A program made the position numbers and the translations under genes. This document shows, in pieces, positions 36,421 to 46,354 of a stretch of DNA of 64,000 bases (positions within the stretch are counted from its first letter, which is position 1; every line of letters starts with the position of its first letter). Under the pieces are notes generated by a model. The model was not told the origin of the DNA, did no database searches, and saw only the letters and a program-made list of their open reading frames with translations. Where the stretch lies: positions 1-64,000 of the forward strand of contig JACCQO010000005.1 in assembly GCA_015709205.1 (NCBI GenBank), read 5' to 3'. This stretch comes from Desulfovibrionaceae bacterium (GTDB lineage Bacteria; Desulfobacterota; Desulfovibrionia; Desulfovibrionales; Desulfovibrionaceae).

Positions 36421-37416
36421 ATGACGCGTCGGTTGTCGGTTCGTCTCCTGTGCTGCGTTTTCGCGGCCCTGCTCCTGTCGGCCCCGGGCTGCGCCCCGCG
36501 CGTGAGCCTCTTCGGCCCGGCCTCGGATCCCCTGCGCGAATACGCGCTGGCCGAGGGGGCGGGCGGCAAGGTCCTCGTGGTCCACGTCAACGGCTTCCTG
36601 GGCCTTTCCCCGCGCCGAGGCCTCACGGGCGAGCGGCCCGGCGAGGTGCAGGAGGTGCTCGCGCGCCTTAAGCGAGCGGCCGGGGATCCGGACATCAAGG
36701 CCGTGGTCCTGGCCATCAACAGCCCGGGCGGCACGGTCACGGCCAGCGACGTGCTCTACAGCGAGATCATGCGCTACAAGGAGAAGAGCGGGGCCAAGGT
36801 CGTGGCCTGTCTGCTCGACGTGGCCGCCTCGGGCGGCTACTACGCCGCGGCCGCGGCGGACCGCATCGTGGCGCACCCGACCACGCTCACGGGCTCCATC
36901 GGCACCATCTTCATCCGGCCCGACGTGGCCGGGCTCATGGACCTGGTGGGCATCCGCGCCGAGGTCTCCAAGTCCGGCCGCCTCAAGGACATGGGCTCGC
37001 CCCTGCGCGCCAGCACCGAGGAGGAGCGCGACCTGCTCCGGAAGATCATCGAGAACCACAACGCGCGCTTCCTCTCCGTGGTTTCGGAGCGCCGCGCCCT
37101 GACGGGCGAGCGCCTCGCCGCCGTGGCCGACGCGCGCATCTTTACCGGGCCGCAGGCCCTTCAGGCCGGGCTGGTGGACGAGGTCGGCTACATGGAGGAC
37201 GCCCTGGCCGAGGCCAGGAAGCTGGCGCAGCTGCCCGAGGACTGCCCCGTGGTCGTGTACCGCCGCGCCGAGCAGTACGACGACACGCCCTACAACGCGG
37301 TGAGCTCGGCGGCCCCGGCGGCAACGGCCTCGCTTCTGCCCGAGGGCGCGGCGCGGGCCCTGTCCCTGCCCCCGGCCGGGTTCCACTACCTCTGGGCCCT
37401 GGGGTATTTCCAATGA
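36421..37416 (+). CDS. sppA: Signal peptide peptidase SppA (S49), lipoprotein form
   Basis: A 331-aa S49 protease of the short (B. subtilis-like) type. The signal segment ends in a lipobox-like SAPGC (Cys22-24 region), so it may be a lipoprotein. The catalytic dyad is Ser137 (DVAASGGYY) and Lys189 (SGRLKDMGSP), with the 52-residue spacing of characterised SppA. INSPGG and TGSIGTIF are conserved. It digests cleaved signal peptides in the membrane. It sits 2 bp after the kinase gene and overlaps the next gene by 4 bp, so the three form one operon. Confidence 0.9.
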   Translation: MTRRLSVRLLCCVFAALLLSAPGCAPRVSLFGPASDPLREYALAEGAGGKVLVVHVNGFLGLSPRRGLTGERPGEVQEVLARLKRAAGDPDIKAVVLAINSPGGTVTASDVLYSEIMRYKEKSGAKVVACLLDVAASGGYYAAAAADRIVAHPTTLTGSIGTIFIRPDVAGLMDLVGIRAEVSKSGRLKDMGSPLRASTEEERDLLRKIIENHNARFLSVVSERRALTGERLAAVADARIFTGPQALQAGLVDEVGYMEDALAEARKLAQLPEDCPVVVYRRAEQYDDTPYNAVSSAAPAATASLLPEGAARALSLPPAGFHYLWALGYFQ

Positions 37417-37769
37417 TCCGGTCCAGGCTCCGGCCCAGGCTCCTATCCAGACTCCGGCGCGCCGTTGCGCTGCCGGCCGCCGCGCTCTGCTGCGCGGCCC
37501 TTGTCGCGGCCCTTGTCGCGGCTCTTGTCGCGGCCGTGTCCGCTCCGGCCGTTGCGGGCACCATCGTCAACGAGGACGAGGCCACCTACGCCTTCAAGCT
37601 CTACTGGGACGACCTCAAGCCCGTGGAGGAGGGCACCATCGGCCCCAAGGCCAAGGTGCGCATCCGCGACTCCTACGGCATCGTGGAGCTGGTGGGCCGG
37701 GGCGACAACATCTATATCCGGCCGGACCAGACCGTGCGCATCCACGGGGGCATTCTGCAGGAGAAGTGA
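37413..37769 (+). CDS. Small secreted protein (118 aa)
   Basis: An unrecognised 118-aa exported protein. A very basic start (MIRSRLRPRLLSRLRR) precedes an unusually long hydrophobic core built from LVAA repeats (about 28-45) with a likely cut after AVAG. The mature 70 residues (TIVNEDEATYAFKLYWDD, KAKVRIRDSYGIVELVG, NIYIRPDQTVRIHGG) look like a small beta-sandwich. The start codon overlaps the sppA stop (ATGA). The hydrophobic core is encoded by a 12-bp tandem repeat. Confidence 0.7.
   Translation: MIRSRLRPRLLSRLRRAVALPAAALCCAALVAALVAALVAAVSAPAVAGTIVNEDEATYAFKLYWDDLKPVEEGTIGPKAKVRIRDSYGIVELVGRGDNIYIRPDQTVRIHGGILQEK
37500..37537 (+). repeat. 12-bp tandem repeat inside a signal peptide
   Basis: Three successive units of CTTGTCGCGGCY encode Leu-Val-Ala-Ala within the signal peptide core of the 118-aa protein. 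Slippage would add or remove four residues without breaking the frame. Confidence 0.75.
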
Positions 37770-37801
37770 GCGGCGCGGGTTTTGGAAAACATTCGCACAA
37801 C

Positions 37802-37967
37802 AAAGGGGCTCCCAAGGGAGCCCCTTTATCGTTGGATTTTCGTTACGCGCAGGCGCAAGAAAGAGGGCTCCCGAGGAGCCGTTCTGACCGTTTTGCACAA
37901 GAAAAAGGGCTCCGCAGAGTCCTTTTGATCGTTTTGTAGAAGAAAAAGGGCTCCGAGGAGCCCTTTT
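37802..37967. terminator. Array of four related terminator hairpins
   Basis: Four hairpins each built on GGGCTCC: 37802-37827 (12-bp perfect, AAAGGGGCTCCC arm), 37866-37880 (6 bp), 37903-37926 (10 bp, one wobble) and 37944-37967 (11-bp perfect, AAAAGGGCTCC arm). Core starts are 59, 42 and 41 bp apart, and the last two units are clearly duplicated sequence. They sit between a convergent pair (118-aa gene and mrp) and have A runs on one side and T runs on the other, so they can terminate both strands. Confidence 0.88.
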
Positions 37968-37987
37968 CCCGTGGAGGTAAAGCGACC

Positions 37988-39244
37988 TTAGTGGTCGCAG
38001 ATATTCGCGCCGGTCTGCAGGTTGCCGTCGAGATACGCCTGGACCACGGCCTCGGGCGTTTCGGACGGGGCCCCGGTGACCACGGTGATGCCGTGGTCCG
38101 TGAAGATGGACTGGGCGCGCGCGCCCATGCCGCCCGCCAGGACCACCTTGGCGCCCTGGTCGGCCAGCCACTTGGGCAGCACGCCGGGCTCGTGGGGAGG
38201 CGGGGTCATCAGCTTGGTTTCCTTGATGGTCTTCGCGGCCGGGTCCACGTCCACCAGGGCGAACTGCTCGCAGTGCCCGAAGTGCATGCACAGCTTGCCC
38301 GCGGCCACGGGCACGGCGATGCGGCTTGCGCCGTCGGTCGGCGCGGCCACGGTTTCGCCCGCCGGGCGCTCCTGCAGCCCGCCGGCCATGCCCAGCAGGG
38401 GCTTGATCACGCGGCCGAAGGCCTCGGCCGTGGCCCCCTCGTGGTGCACCTTCATGTAGGCGTAGCCCTCGTCGCCGGAGCGCACGACCTCGGGGTCCAG
38501 GGGGATGCGGCCCAGGAAGGGCACGCCCATCTCCTTGGCCAGGGCCTCGCCGCCGCCGGAGCCGAAGAGGTTTTCGACGTGGCCGCAGTTGGAGCAGACC
38601 ATGCCGCTCATGTTTTCCACGATGCCCGCCACGGGGTTGCCCACCTCGCGGCAGAAGCTCACGGAGCGGCGCACGTCGTCGATGGCCACGCCCTGCGGGG
38701 TGGTCACGATCACGGCCACGGCGTCCGGGCCCAGGGTCTGCAGCGCGGAGAGCGGCTCGTCACCGGTGCCCGGAGGGCAATCGACGACCAGGAAGTCCAG
38801 GTCGCCCCAGGCCACGTCCTGTACGAACTGGCGGATCAGGCCGATCTTGACCGGGCCGCGCCAGATCACGGCCTGCTCGGGCGAGGGCAGCAGGAAGCCC
38901 AGGGACATGACCGAAAGGTTCTTGCTCCAGGCCACGGGCTCCATGAAGGAACTGTCGATGTGCGGCTGGGCCCCGCCCAGGCTCAGCAGCCGGGGGATGG
39001 TCGGTCCGTGCACGTCCACGTCCATGAGCCCGACCTTCTTGTCGGCCAGGGACAGGGCCACGGCGATGTTCGTGGCCACGGTGGACTTGCCCACGCCGCC
39101 CTTGCCCGAGAGCACGACGATCTTGTGCTTGATGCGCGAAAGGGTTTTGGCGAGCTTGTCCTCGCCGGAGCAGGCGCCTCCGGAGCAGGAACCTCCGGAG
39201 CAGTCGCCGCCGGACGAGCAGCTGCCGCATGCATGGTCGCTCAT
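37988..39244 (-). CDS. Mrp/NBP35 ATPase with C-terminal NifX-like domain (orange-protein partner)
   Basis: A 418-aa fusion. A Cys/Ser/Gly-rich N-terminus (five Cys in residues 6-25) precedes an Mrp-type deviant Walker ATPase (SGKGGVGKST, DVDVHGPTIP, VVDCPPGTGDEP) with a CxxC iron-sulfur site (VCSNCGHVE). After a linker, a dinitrogenase iron-molybdenum-cofactor (NifX/MTH1175) domain covers about 310-418 (CMHFGHCEQFALVDVD). The layout matches the Mrp protein of the Desulfovibrio vulgaris orange-protein operon (DVU2109, from memory). A likely role is carrying or inserting a metal-sulfur cluster into ORP. AAGGAG precedes ATG 39244. Last gene of the operon. Confidence 0.9.
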   Translation of the reverse strand: MSDHACGSCSSGGDCSGGSCSGGACSGEDKLAKTLSRIKHKIVVLSGKGGVGKSTVATNIAVALSLADKKVGLMDVDVHGPTIPRLLSLGGAQPHIDSSFMEPVAWSKNLSVMSLGFLLPSPEQAVIWRGPVKIGLIRQFVQDVAWGDLDFLVVDCPPGTGDEPLSALQTLGPDAVAVIVTTPQGVAIDDVRRSVSFCREVGNPVAGIVENMSGMVCSNCGHVENLFGSGGGEALAKEMGVPFLGRIPLDPEVVRSGDEGYAYMKVHHEGATAEAFGRVIKPLLGMAGGLQERPAGETVAAPTDGASRIAVPVAAGKLCMHFGHCEQFALVDVDPAAKTIKETKLMTPPPHEPGVLPKWLADQGAKVVLAGGMGARAQSIFTDHGITVVTGAPSETPEAVVQAYLDGNLQTGANICDH

Positions 39245-39257
39245 TGTCTTGAACTCC

Positions 39258-40220
39258 TTACAGATCGTGTTGTGCGAGCGCCTCGGTGGCGAGGGCGTCG
39301 CGGATGGTTGTCCAGACCGCCTCGAAGGCGGGGGCCAGGGCGGGATCGGCCTCGGGCACGGTCTTTCCGAGCACCTGGGCGCGGGTGAAGGCCGGGTCGT
39401 AGCCGAAGGCGCCGGCCAGGCCCACGCCGGATTCGGCGCACCAGACACGGATCTCGTCGGCCAACTGCGGGTTGAGGTCCGCCTTGTTCACGAGCACGAG
39501 GCAGGGGACCTTGAAGTGCGCGGCCAGCGAGCGCACGCGCTTCAGGTCGTGGATGGCCGTGACCGTGGGTTCGGTAATGAGTAGTGCCAGATCCGCGTTT
39601 GTCAAGGAGGCGATGACCGGGCAGCCGATGCCCGGAGGGCCGTCCGTGAGCACCATCTGCAGGCCGCGCGCCTCGGCGGCCTCGCGCGAGCGGTTGCGCA
39701 CCGTGGTCACCAGCTTGCCGGAGTTCTCCGCGCCGATGTCCAGCCGCGCGTGGACCATGGGTCCATGGCGCGTCTCGGTCAGGTACCATTCGCCGCAGCG
39801 GCGGGGCTCCATGCGCACGGCGTCCACCGTGCAGACGTAGCGGCACACGCCGCAGCCCTCGCACAGCTCCGGCCGAACGCGGCAGGAGGCGTCGATGGCG
39901 TCGAAGCGGCAGGCCGTGGCGCATTCGCCGCAGGACACGCAGCGCTCCGGATCGATGAAGGCCAGGTCGCCGGAGATGAAGGGGTGGGTCTCCAGGGTTT
40001 CGGCACCGCCGTGCGAGCCCTGGCCGAGCACCAGGTGCAGGTCCGCGGCGTCCACGTCGCAGTCCGCGACCACGATGCCGCGCGCGCCCTGGCCCAGGGC
40101 GTTTTTGGCCACCGAGGCCAGGGCCGCGGTCATGGTCGTCTTGCCCGTGCCGCCCTTGCCGCTCAGGACCACGATCTCATGGATCTTGCCGTTGGTTCGC
40201 GGCGTCGCGTCGATGGTCAT
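39258..40220 (-). CDS. Ferredoxin-type MinD/ParA ATPase (orp cluster)
   Basis: A 320-aa MinD-superfamily ATPase with an inserted ferredoxin. The P-loop is SGKGGTGKTT. Two full 4Fe-4S motifs follow near residues 90-140 (CVSCGECATACRF and CEGCGVCRYVC), then DGPPGIGCPV and NKADLN. Proteins of this type are paired in the orp cluster (DVU2103/DVU2104-like) and bind ORP and Mrp; a link to cell division positioning has been proposed. Its start overlaps the previous gene's stop by 4 bp (ATGA). Confidence 0.88.
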   Translation of the reverse strand: MTIDATPRTNGKIHEIVVLSGKGGTGKTTMTAALASVAKNALGQGARGIVVADCDVDAADLHLVLGQGSHGGAETLETHPFISGDLAFIDPERCVSCGECATACRFDAIDASCRVRPELCEGCGVCRYVCTVDAVRMEPRRCGEWYLTETRHGPMVHARLDIGAENSGKLVTTVRNRSREAAEARGLQMVLTDGPPGIGCPVIASLTNADLALLITEPTVTAIHDLKRVRSLAAHFKVPCLVLVNKADLNPQLADEIRVWCAESGVGLAGAFGYDPAFTRAQVLGKTVPEADPALAPAFEAVWTTIRDALATEALAQHDL

Positions 40221-41104
40221 GCCGCCTCCTTGGCCACGGCGCCGGTCAACGCGCGCCAGATTCGTTCGTAGGTGGTCCGCAGCTCGGGCATGCGCGCGGC
40301 CATGGGGCCGTCCACGAGCAGTTCGCCGGTGGAGCAGGCCGCGGCGATGGCCCGGTCGTGTGGGATGCGCCCGAGCACGGGAATGGCCTCGGCCGCGAGC
40401 CAGGCGTCCAGGCGGCCGTCGCCCATGCCGTCGCGGTTCACGACCACGCCGAAGGGGATCTTCAGCGCGCGCACGGTCTCCACGGCCAGGGTCAGGTCGT
40501 GCATGCCGAAGGGCGTGGGCTCGCCCACGAGCAGGGCGTAGTCCGCCCCGTCCATGGCGGACACGGCCGGGCACGAGGTGCCGGGCGGGCAGTCCCAGAG
40601 CTGGATGCCGGGTCCGGCGGCCTCCTTCTTGACCGCGCGGATCAGCGGCGGGGTCTGGGCCTCGCCCACGCGCAGTTCGCCGGAGACCAGCTCCACGCCC
40701 GCGCAGGCCGTGGCCAGGCCGCGCTGCACGCGGCCGATGACCCGTTCACCCTCGCCCACGGCCTGGGCCTGGCAGGCCTCGGCGCACAGGCCGCAGGAAT
40801 GGCACAGCTCCGGAAAGACCATCACCGAGTCGGCCATCCAGATCAGGGCCTTGAAGCGGCACAGGTAGACGCAGGCGCGGCAGGTCTCCCCGAGGCATTT
40901 CTCCTCGTTGATGGCGGGCACCTGCACGGTCTCGGTGCGCTGCAGGTTCCACGTCGGGGCCAGGTACAGGTGGGCGTTGGGCTCCTCCACGTCGCAGTCC
41001 GCCAGCCGGACGGGTTCGCCCAGCCGGGCCGCCGTGGCCGCCAGGTTCGCGGCCACGGTGGTCTTGCCCGTGCCGCCCTTGCCGCTGGCGATGGCGATGC
41101 GCAT
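40217..41104 (-). CDS. Second ferredoxin-type MinD/ParA ATPase (orp cluster)
   Basis: A 295-aa paralogue of the next gene. The P-loop is MRIAIASGKGGTGKTT at the very N-terminus. One ferredoxin motif is standard (CHSCGLCAEAC); the other is altered, with four residues between the first two Cys (CLGETCRACVYLC). DCPPGTSCP and the switch region are kept. The two ATPases probably form a heterodimer. The ATG at 41104 is 7 bp from the DUF5320 stop; upstream codons (41134) overlap that gene and were rejected. Confidence 0.88.
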   Translation of the reverse strand: MRIAIASGKGGTGKTTVAANLAATAARLGEPVRLADCDVEEPNAHLYLAPTWNLQRTETVQVPAINEEKCLGETCRACVYLCRFKALIWMADSVMVFPELCHSCGLCAEACQAQAVGEGERVIGRVQRGLATACAGVELVSGELRVGEAQTPPLIRAVKKEAAGPGIQLWDCPPGTSCPAVSAMDGADYALLVGEPTPFGMHDLTLAVETVRALKIPFGVVVNRDGMGDGRLDAWLAAEAIPVLGRIPHDRAIAAACSTGELLVDGPMAARMPELRTTYERIWRALTGAVAKEAA

Positions 41105-41111
41105 GGAACGG

Positions 41112-41483
41112 CTACTCCTTGTCCGCATCGGCATCCGCGCTCCGCGCCTCGGGCGCCTTCGGCGTCTCCGGCGTCTCGGGCGTCCCGGCCGTGCCGGGAG
41201 CGACGAACACGCCGCCCATGCCCCGGCCCATGCCGCGACCGGCGCCGCCGCCCATGCCCCGGCCCCGGCCCTGGTTCATGTTGCGGCCGGCGCCGCAACG
41301 ACCGTTGCGCATGCCGCCGCCGCAGGGGCCCAAGCCCCGGCCCATGCCCATGCCCACTCCGGGCTGCGCGTTCATGGCCTCGTCCATGGGGGCGTCGGGC
41401 TGCACGTTCACACCGCAGCGGCCCATGCCGCGTCCCGTCCTCGGTCCTTGGCCCAGCGGGCCCGATCCGTTCATTCCAGGCAT
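41112..41483 (-). CDS. Gly/Met/Arg-rich DUF5320-like protein
   Basis: A 123-aa low-complexity protein beginning MPGMNGSGPLGQGPRTGRGMGRC, the hallmark of DUF5320 proteins that accompany NifX/Mrp-domain genes in anaerobes. Many GMGRG and CGxG repeats and few acidic residues until a Glu/Asp/Pro tail. A role as metal or cluster ligand protein or scaffold is often assumed but not shown. It sits between the orange protein gene and the ATPase pair. Confidence 0.8.
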   Translation of the reverse strand: MPGMNGSGPLGQGPRTGRGMGRCGVNVQPDAPMDEAMNAQPGVGMGMGRGLGPCGGGMRNGRCGAGRNMNQGRGRGMGGGAGRGMGRGMGGVFVAPGTAGTPETPETPKAPEARSADADADKE

Positions 41484-41520
41484 TGTCGTTCTCCTTTTTC
41501 CGCCGCGCGCGGCGCGGCGT

Positions 41521-41904
41521 CTACCAGTGGCCTTCCACGTCGGCCCCGCCCGTGGGCGGCAGGTCTCCGGCGGCCAGTTGGTCCAATCCCTGTCCCACGG
41601 TGGACGCGGTGCACAGGTGCACGGCGATGGCGCCCTTGTTCAGCGCGGCAAAGGCCTTGGGCCCCACGTGCCCGGTGAGCACGGCCTTGGCTCCGGCATT
41701 GGCCACGGTCATGGCCGACTGGATGCCCGCGCCCTGGGCCAGGTTCAGGTTCTGTTCGTTGTTCACGTATTCCGCAGCTCCCGAGTCCGTGTCGTAGAGC
41801 ACGAACCCGGCCGCCCGGCCGAAACGCGGGTCCAGGGGCAGGGAGCGGAACTCGGCCAGCGGCCCGTTGGGGGCCGTGGCGCCGGTGCTGCATGCTATCT
41901 TCAT
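41521..41904 (-). CDS. Orange protein ORP (NifX/MTH1175 family)
   Basis: A 127-aa single-domain dinitrogenase iron-molybdenum-cofactor family protein: MKIACSTG, PLDPRFGRAAGFVLYDTD, GAGIQSAMTVANAGAKAVLTGHVGPKAF and GQGLDQLAAGDLP. Size and gene context match ORP of Desulfovibrio (DVU2108-type), which binds an unusual Mo-Cu-sulfide cluster. The start codon overlaps the upstream gene's stop by 4 bp. The ATG is 15 codons inside a longer open frame. Confidence 0.88.
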   Translation of the reverse strand: MKIACSTGATAPNGPLAEFRSLPLDPRFGRAAGFVLYDTDSGAAEYVNNEQNLNLAQGAGIQSAMTVANAGAKAVLTGHVGPKAFAALNKGAIAVHLCTASTVGQGLDQLAAGDLPPTGGADVEGHW

Positions 41905-42449
41905 GACGATTCTCCTTGGTTGTCGGGGTTGTTCAGCCTGCGGCGGCAACGCGGCCCCAATCCGCCGGGACCGCCCCGGCCGCCGTCAGGTCCGCCGTCA
42001 GGGCCTTGTGTCGCGCCGGGTCCTTGAGCCGCGTCGAGCCCTCGGCCCTGCTGCGCGGCCCGGCCCATGCCGCGCCCGCAGCCGCGTCCCATGCCCCTGC
42101 CCGGCCCCATGCCGGGCCCGGGACAGCCGGGCATGCGCCACTCGTCCAGGTTCCCATCGCAAAAGGCCCGGGCCACGCCCTCGGTGTCGCCGCAGATCCA
42201 GGGGATGACCCGGATGCCCGCGGCGGCCAGGCGCCGGTGCAGGCCGCAGCCGATGCCGCCGCAGATGGCGCAGGAAACCCCGTGCGCGGCCAGCAGGCCC
42301 GGAATCTGCGCCGGGTCGCCGCCGTGCAGCGGCAACCGGCCCAGCGGGGTGATGGACCCGTCGGCGTCGATCTCCAGGAGGTCGAACCGCTCGGCGGTGT
42401 CGAACAGGGTGGCCAGTCGCGGGCCGTAGGCGGCCAGACAGACGATCAT
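41901..42449 (-). CDS. NifX-like protein with Gly/Arg-rich tail, first gene of orp operon
   Basis: A 182-aa protein. Residues 1-115 resemble a NifX/MTH1175 fold (MIVCLAAYGPRLATLFDTAERF, AAHGVSCAICGGIGCGLHRRL). The rest is a Gly/Met/Arg-rich DUF5320-like tail (PGPGMGPGRGMGRGCGRGMGR). By position it corresponds to DVU2107. The ATG at 42449 has GGAGG 5 nt upstream and lies about 50 bp after the predicted sigma-54 start site. It couples to the ORP gene through ATGA. Confidence 0.78.
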   Translation of the reverse strand: MIVCLAAYGPRLATLFDTAERFDLLEIDADGSITPLGRLPLHGGDPAQIPGLLAAHGVSCAICGGIGCGLHRRLAAAGIRVIPWICGDTEGVARAFCDGNLDEWRMPGCPGPGMGPGRGMGRGCGRGMGRAAQQGRGLDAAQGPGATQGPDGGPDGGRGGPGGLGPRCRRRLNNPDNQGESS

Positions 42450-42507
42450 GCCGACCTCCGGCTGTGGGCTGATTTTTCGTCCTTCACACCGTTCATGCCC
42501 GGTATGC

Positions 42508-42524
42508 AGCAGAAAGGATGCCAA
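42508..42524 (-). promoter_or_regulatory. Sigma-54 (-24/-12) promoter of the orp operon
   Basis: On the minus strand TTGGCATCCTTTCTGCT: GG (42522-42521) and GC (42510-42509) are separated by exactly 10 bases, as required for RpoN, with one deviation in TGGCAC (TGGCAT) and CTGC for TTGC. It lies between the sigma-54 activator gene and the operon it should control, about 60-75 bp before the first ATG. Confidence 0.8.
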
Positions 42525-42624
42525 TTTTATAATTAGCTGATTTTATGGAATGAGGAGAAGGCAGGGATGCTGCAGGAGAGAGGAAAAGGCGAAAAAATAG
42601 CCCAAACCGAAGAACAGAGACGAA

Positions 42625-43962
<1,338 letters not shown>

Positions 43963-44023
43963 GGCTGGTCCCCGGCAGGGGCCGGGTTTGCGGCCGGGCC
44001 GCGCGGGCGCCCCGGCCGGGAGA

Positions 44024-44686
44024 TCAGGCTTTCTTGGCGGCCACGGCGGCGCGCAGCCAGTCGTACCAGGCGCCGAGCCCGTCGCCGTTGCGGCAGGACA
44101 CGGAGAAGACCTCCAGGCCCGGGTTCAGGGCGCGCGCCCCGCGCGTGGCGCGCTCCACGTCGAAGTCCACGTAGGGCAGCAGGTCCACCTTGTTCAGGAC
44201 CATGGCCTTGCCCACGGTGAAGAGCTGGGGATACTTCTCGGGCTTGTCGTCGCCCTCGGTGACCGAGAGCAGCCCCACCTTGCAGTCCTCGCCCAGGTCG
44301 AACTCCACCGGGCAGACCAGGTTGCCGACGTTCTCGATGAAAAGGATGTCCAGTTCGGAGAGGTCCAGGCTGGCCAGGGCCTCCAGGATCATGGAACCGT
44401 TCAGGTGGCAGCCGCCGTCGGTCTCGATCTGCACGGCCTTGGCCCCGGTGGCGGCCACGCGGCGGGCATCGTTGTCCGTGGTCACGTCGCCCTCGATCAC
44501 GGCCATGCGCAGTTCGCCCTTGAGGTCCGTGAGGGTGCGTTCGAGCAGGGTGGTCTTGCCCGCGCCCGGGGAGCTGATCAGGTTGGGCACGAAGACCTTG
44601 TGCGCGGCGAACAGCTTGCGCAGCTGGTCGGCGATGCGGTCGTTGGCTTCGAGGATGTTGCGTACGACGGGAATTTCCGTGGCCAT
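44024..44686 (-). CDS. hypB: Hydrogenase nickel incorporation GTPase HypB
   Basis: A 220-aa HypB, a SIMIBI-class GTPase that delivers nickel during NiFe-hydrogenase maturation with HypA. The P-loop is SSPGAGKTTLLE. EGDVTTDNDA, the metal site DGGCHLNGSM, ENVGNLVCP and NKVDLLPY are canonical. There is no His-rich N-terminal nickel-storage stretch. It is encoded 34 bp after hypA and 61 bp upstream of the sigma-54 activator. Confidence 0.95.
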   Translation of the reverse strand: MATEIPVVRNILEANDRIADQLRKLFAAHKVFVPNLISSPGAGKTTLLERTLTDLKGELRMAVIEGDVTTDNDARRVAATGAKAVQIETDGGCHLNGSMILEALASLDLSELDILFIENVGNLVCPVEFDLGEDCKVGLLSVTEGDDKPEKYPQLFTVGKAMVLNKVDLLPYVDFDVERATRGARALNPGLEVFSVSCRNGDGLGAWYDWLRAAVAAKKA

Positions 44687-44720
44687 GTTCGCTCCTTTGT
44701 CCTCCGGGCGACGGCGCGCG

Positions 44721-45074
44721 TCACTCGGCCTCGATCGTTTCCAGGTAGAGCTCCTTGCCCGTGACCACGGTGTGGCCGAATTCCTCGCCGCACTTGGGGC
44801 AGGGCATCAGGAGCAGGTTGTCGTCCTCCGGGGTGAACTCCTCGCCGCAGCCGAAGCATCTGACCACCAGCGGCACCTGGCGCAGGTGCAGGGTGGCCCC
44901 GGCCAGAGGGGTGTCCATGGTCATGGCCTCGAAGGCGAAGGACAGGGCCTCGGGCACCAGGTTGGTCAGGCGGCCGTGCACCACGGTGGCGGAAAGGAGC
45001 CGGGTGGCCTTGGCCTTGGCCATTTCCTGCTGGATGATCTCGATCAGGCTCTGGGCGATGGCTGCTTCGTGCAT
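44721..45074 (-). CDS. hypA: Hydrogenase nickel chaperone HypA
   Basis: A 117-aa HypA. The nickel-binding N-terminus MHEAAIAQSLIE and the zinc site, two CxxC pairs (CFGCGEE and CPKCGEE), are intact. The start was set at ATG 45074 because His2 must follow Met1 for nickel binding; the frame is open 26 codons further. No hydrogenase structural genes are in the window. Confidence 0.95.
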   Translation of the reverse strand: MHEAAIAQSLIEIIQQEMAKAKATRLLSATVVHGRLTNLVPEALSFAFEAMTMDTPLAGATLHLRQVPLVVRCFGCGEEFTPEDDNLLLMPCPKCGEEFGHTVVTGKELYLETIEAE

Positions 45075-45330
45075 GGCCGTCAGTCCTAAACCAAAACCCC
45101 TCTTGCGTCCACCCGGTTTGTCCGTGGCGCACGGGAGGTTGCGCGCGCCCACGGCCCGGCGCGCGCCCTTGCGTCCGGATGCGGCGCAGGACGCGCAGCG
45201 GGGTTTCCCTGCGGCGCGGGGAGTGATATATCCTGCCCAGGCCGGGTCCCGGCGGGATACGGCTTCGGTTCCGGCCGCCCAACGCCGGGCCGGGAACCCT
45301 CATCCGCAAAGGCTCGCCAAAGGTTCGCAC

Positions 45331-46251
45331 ATGCAGCAGGACAAGATCATCGGTGTTTTTTCCACCCGGGCCCAATCCAGCATCGGCACGGGCATGACCC
45401 GGCGCAAGACCGTGCAGAAACGGTACTGGATCGCCTACGAGACCGGGGACGGCGGGCGCACCGTGGAGCCGCTCAACGCCAATCTCGTGCCCAGCGGCGG
45501 CAAGCGCGAGGTGCCGGTGGAGGAGTTCGAGGAACGTTTCGAGCTCGAACCGGAATTCTTCTTCAACCCCGAGGCCAACAAGATCCGCAAGGTCTGGAAG
45601 GCGAATCCGGACAAGGAACGGGCGGCGGGCGGCGTGATCGACGACGAGTCCGCCGGGGCCGAGGCGGCGGCCATTCAGGTCCCGGAGCCCGACGGCTCCT
45701 TTGGCCTTGATTTGGACGATCCCCTGGACGATGCCCAGGACGTGCCCATGGACCTCGATGAAGAGCCCGGCCAACAGGCCGTTCCCGAGCCCGTGCGCCG
45801 TGCGGACCTGCGCCGCAAGGCCGACGCCGGGGACGAGGACGACGAGCAGGAACGCAGCGCGCGCGCGGATTTCGGCATCGGCCTGGCCTACCTCAAGCGC
45901 GGCGACGCGGACAAGGCGCGGCGCATCTTCGAAGAGCTGGCCGACCGCGAGGGCGACTGGCAGCTGCACCATAAGTTCATGTTCAACGACTTCGGCATCG
46001 GCCTGCGCAAGAGCCGCCTGGGCGAGACCGCGGTGCGCCACTACGAGAAGGCCCTGGCCCTGAGCCCGGACGACGAGAACCTCTACCACAACCTGGCGCG
46101 GGTCTACTACGAGCTGGGCGACACCAACAACGCCGTGCGCAACCTGAAGAAGTCCCTGGACATCAATCCGGATCTCAAGGAGTCCCGGATGTTCCTGGAC
46201 TACATCCGCAGAAGGAGCGCCTCGGGCGGCGCGCTCAAGCTGGACATCTAG
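45331..46251 (+). CDS. TPR protein with conserved N-terminal domain
   Basis: A 306-aa soluble protein. The N-terminal 90 residues (MQQDKIIGVFSTRAQSS, KTVQKRYWIAYE, VPVEEFEERFELEPEFF) form a conserved-looking domain I cannot name. An acidic linker follows (about 115-180). Three to four TPR units close the protein (about 183-290: ADFGIGLAYLKRGDADKAR, NDFGIGLRKSRLGE, NLYHNLARVYYELGD). It probably acts as an assembly or interaction scaffold. AAAGG 8 nt before ATG 45331. Divergent from hypA. Confidence 0.75.
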   Translation: MQQDKIIGVFSTRAQSSIGTGMTRRKTVQKRYWIAYETGDGGRTVEPLNANLVPSGGKREVPVEEFEERFELEPEFFFNPEANKIRKVWKANPDKERAAGGVIDDESAGAEAAAIQVPEPDGSFGLDLDDPLDDAQDVPMDLDEEPGQQAVPEPVRRADLRRKADAGDEDDEQERSARADFGIGLAYLKRGDADKARRIFEELADREGDWQLHHKFMFNDFGIGLRKSRLGETAVRHYEKALALSPDDENLYHNLARVYYELGDTNNAVRNLKKSLDINPDLKESRMFLDYIRRRSASGGALKLDI

Positions 46252-46354
46252 CCCGGGATCGGCCGGGCGGCAGTTCGGGGACGGAAGCCGGATCGGGGAA
46301 CCGGCGGGCCGACCATCTCGCGCCGCGGCGCGGCGCGCCAAGAGAGGAGGCGGC

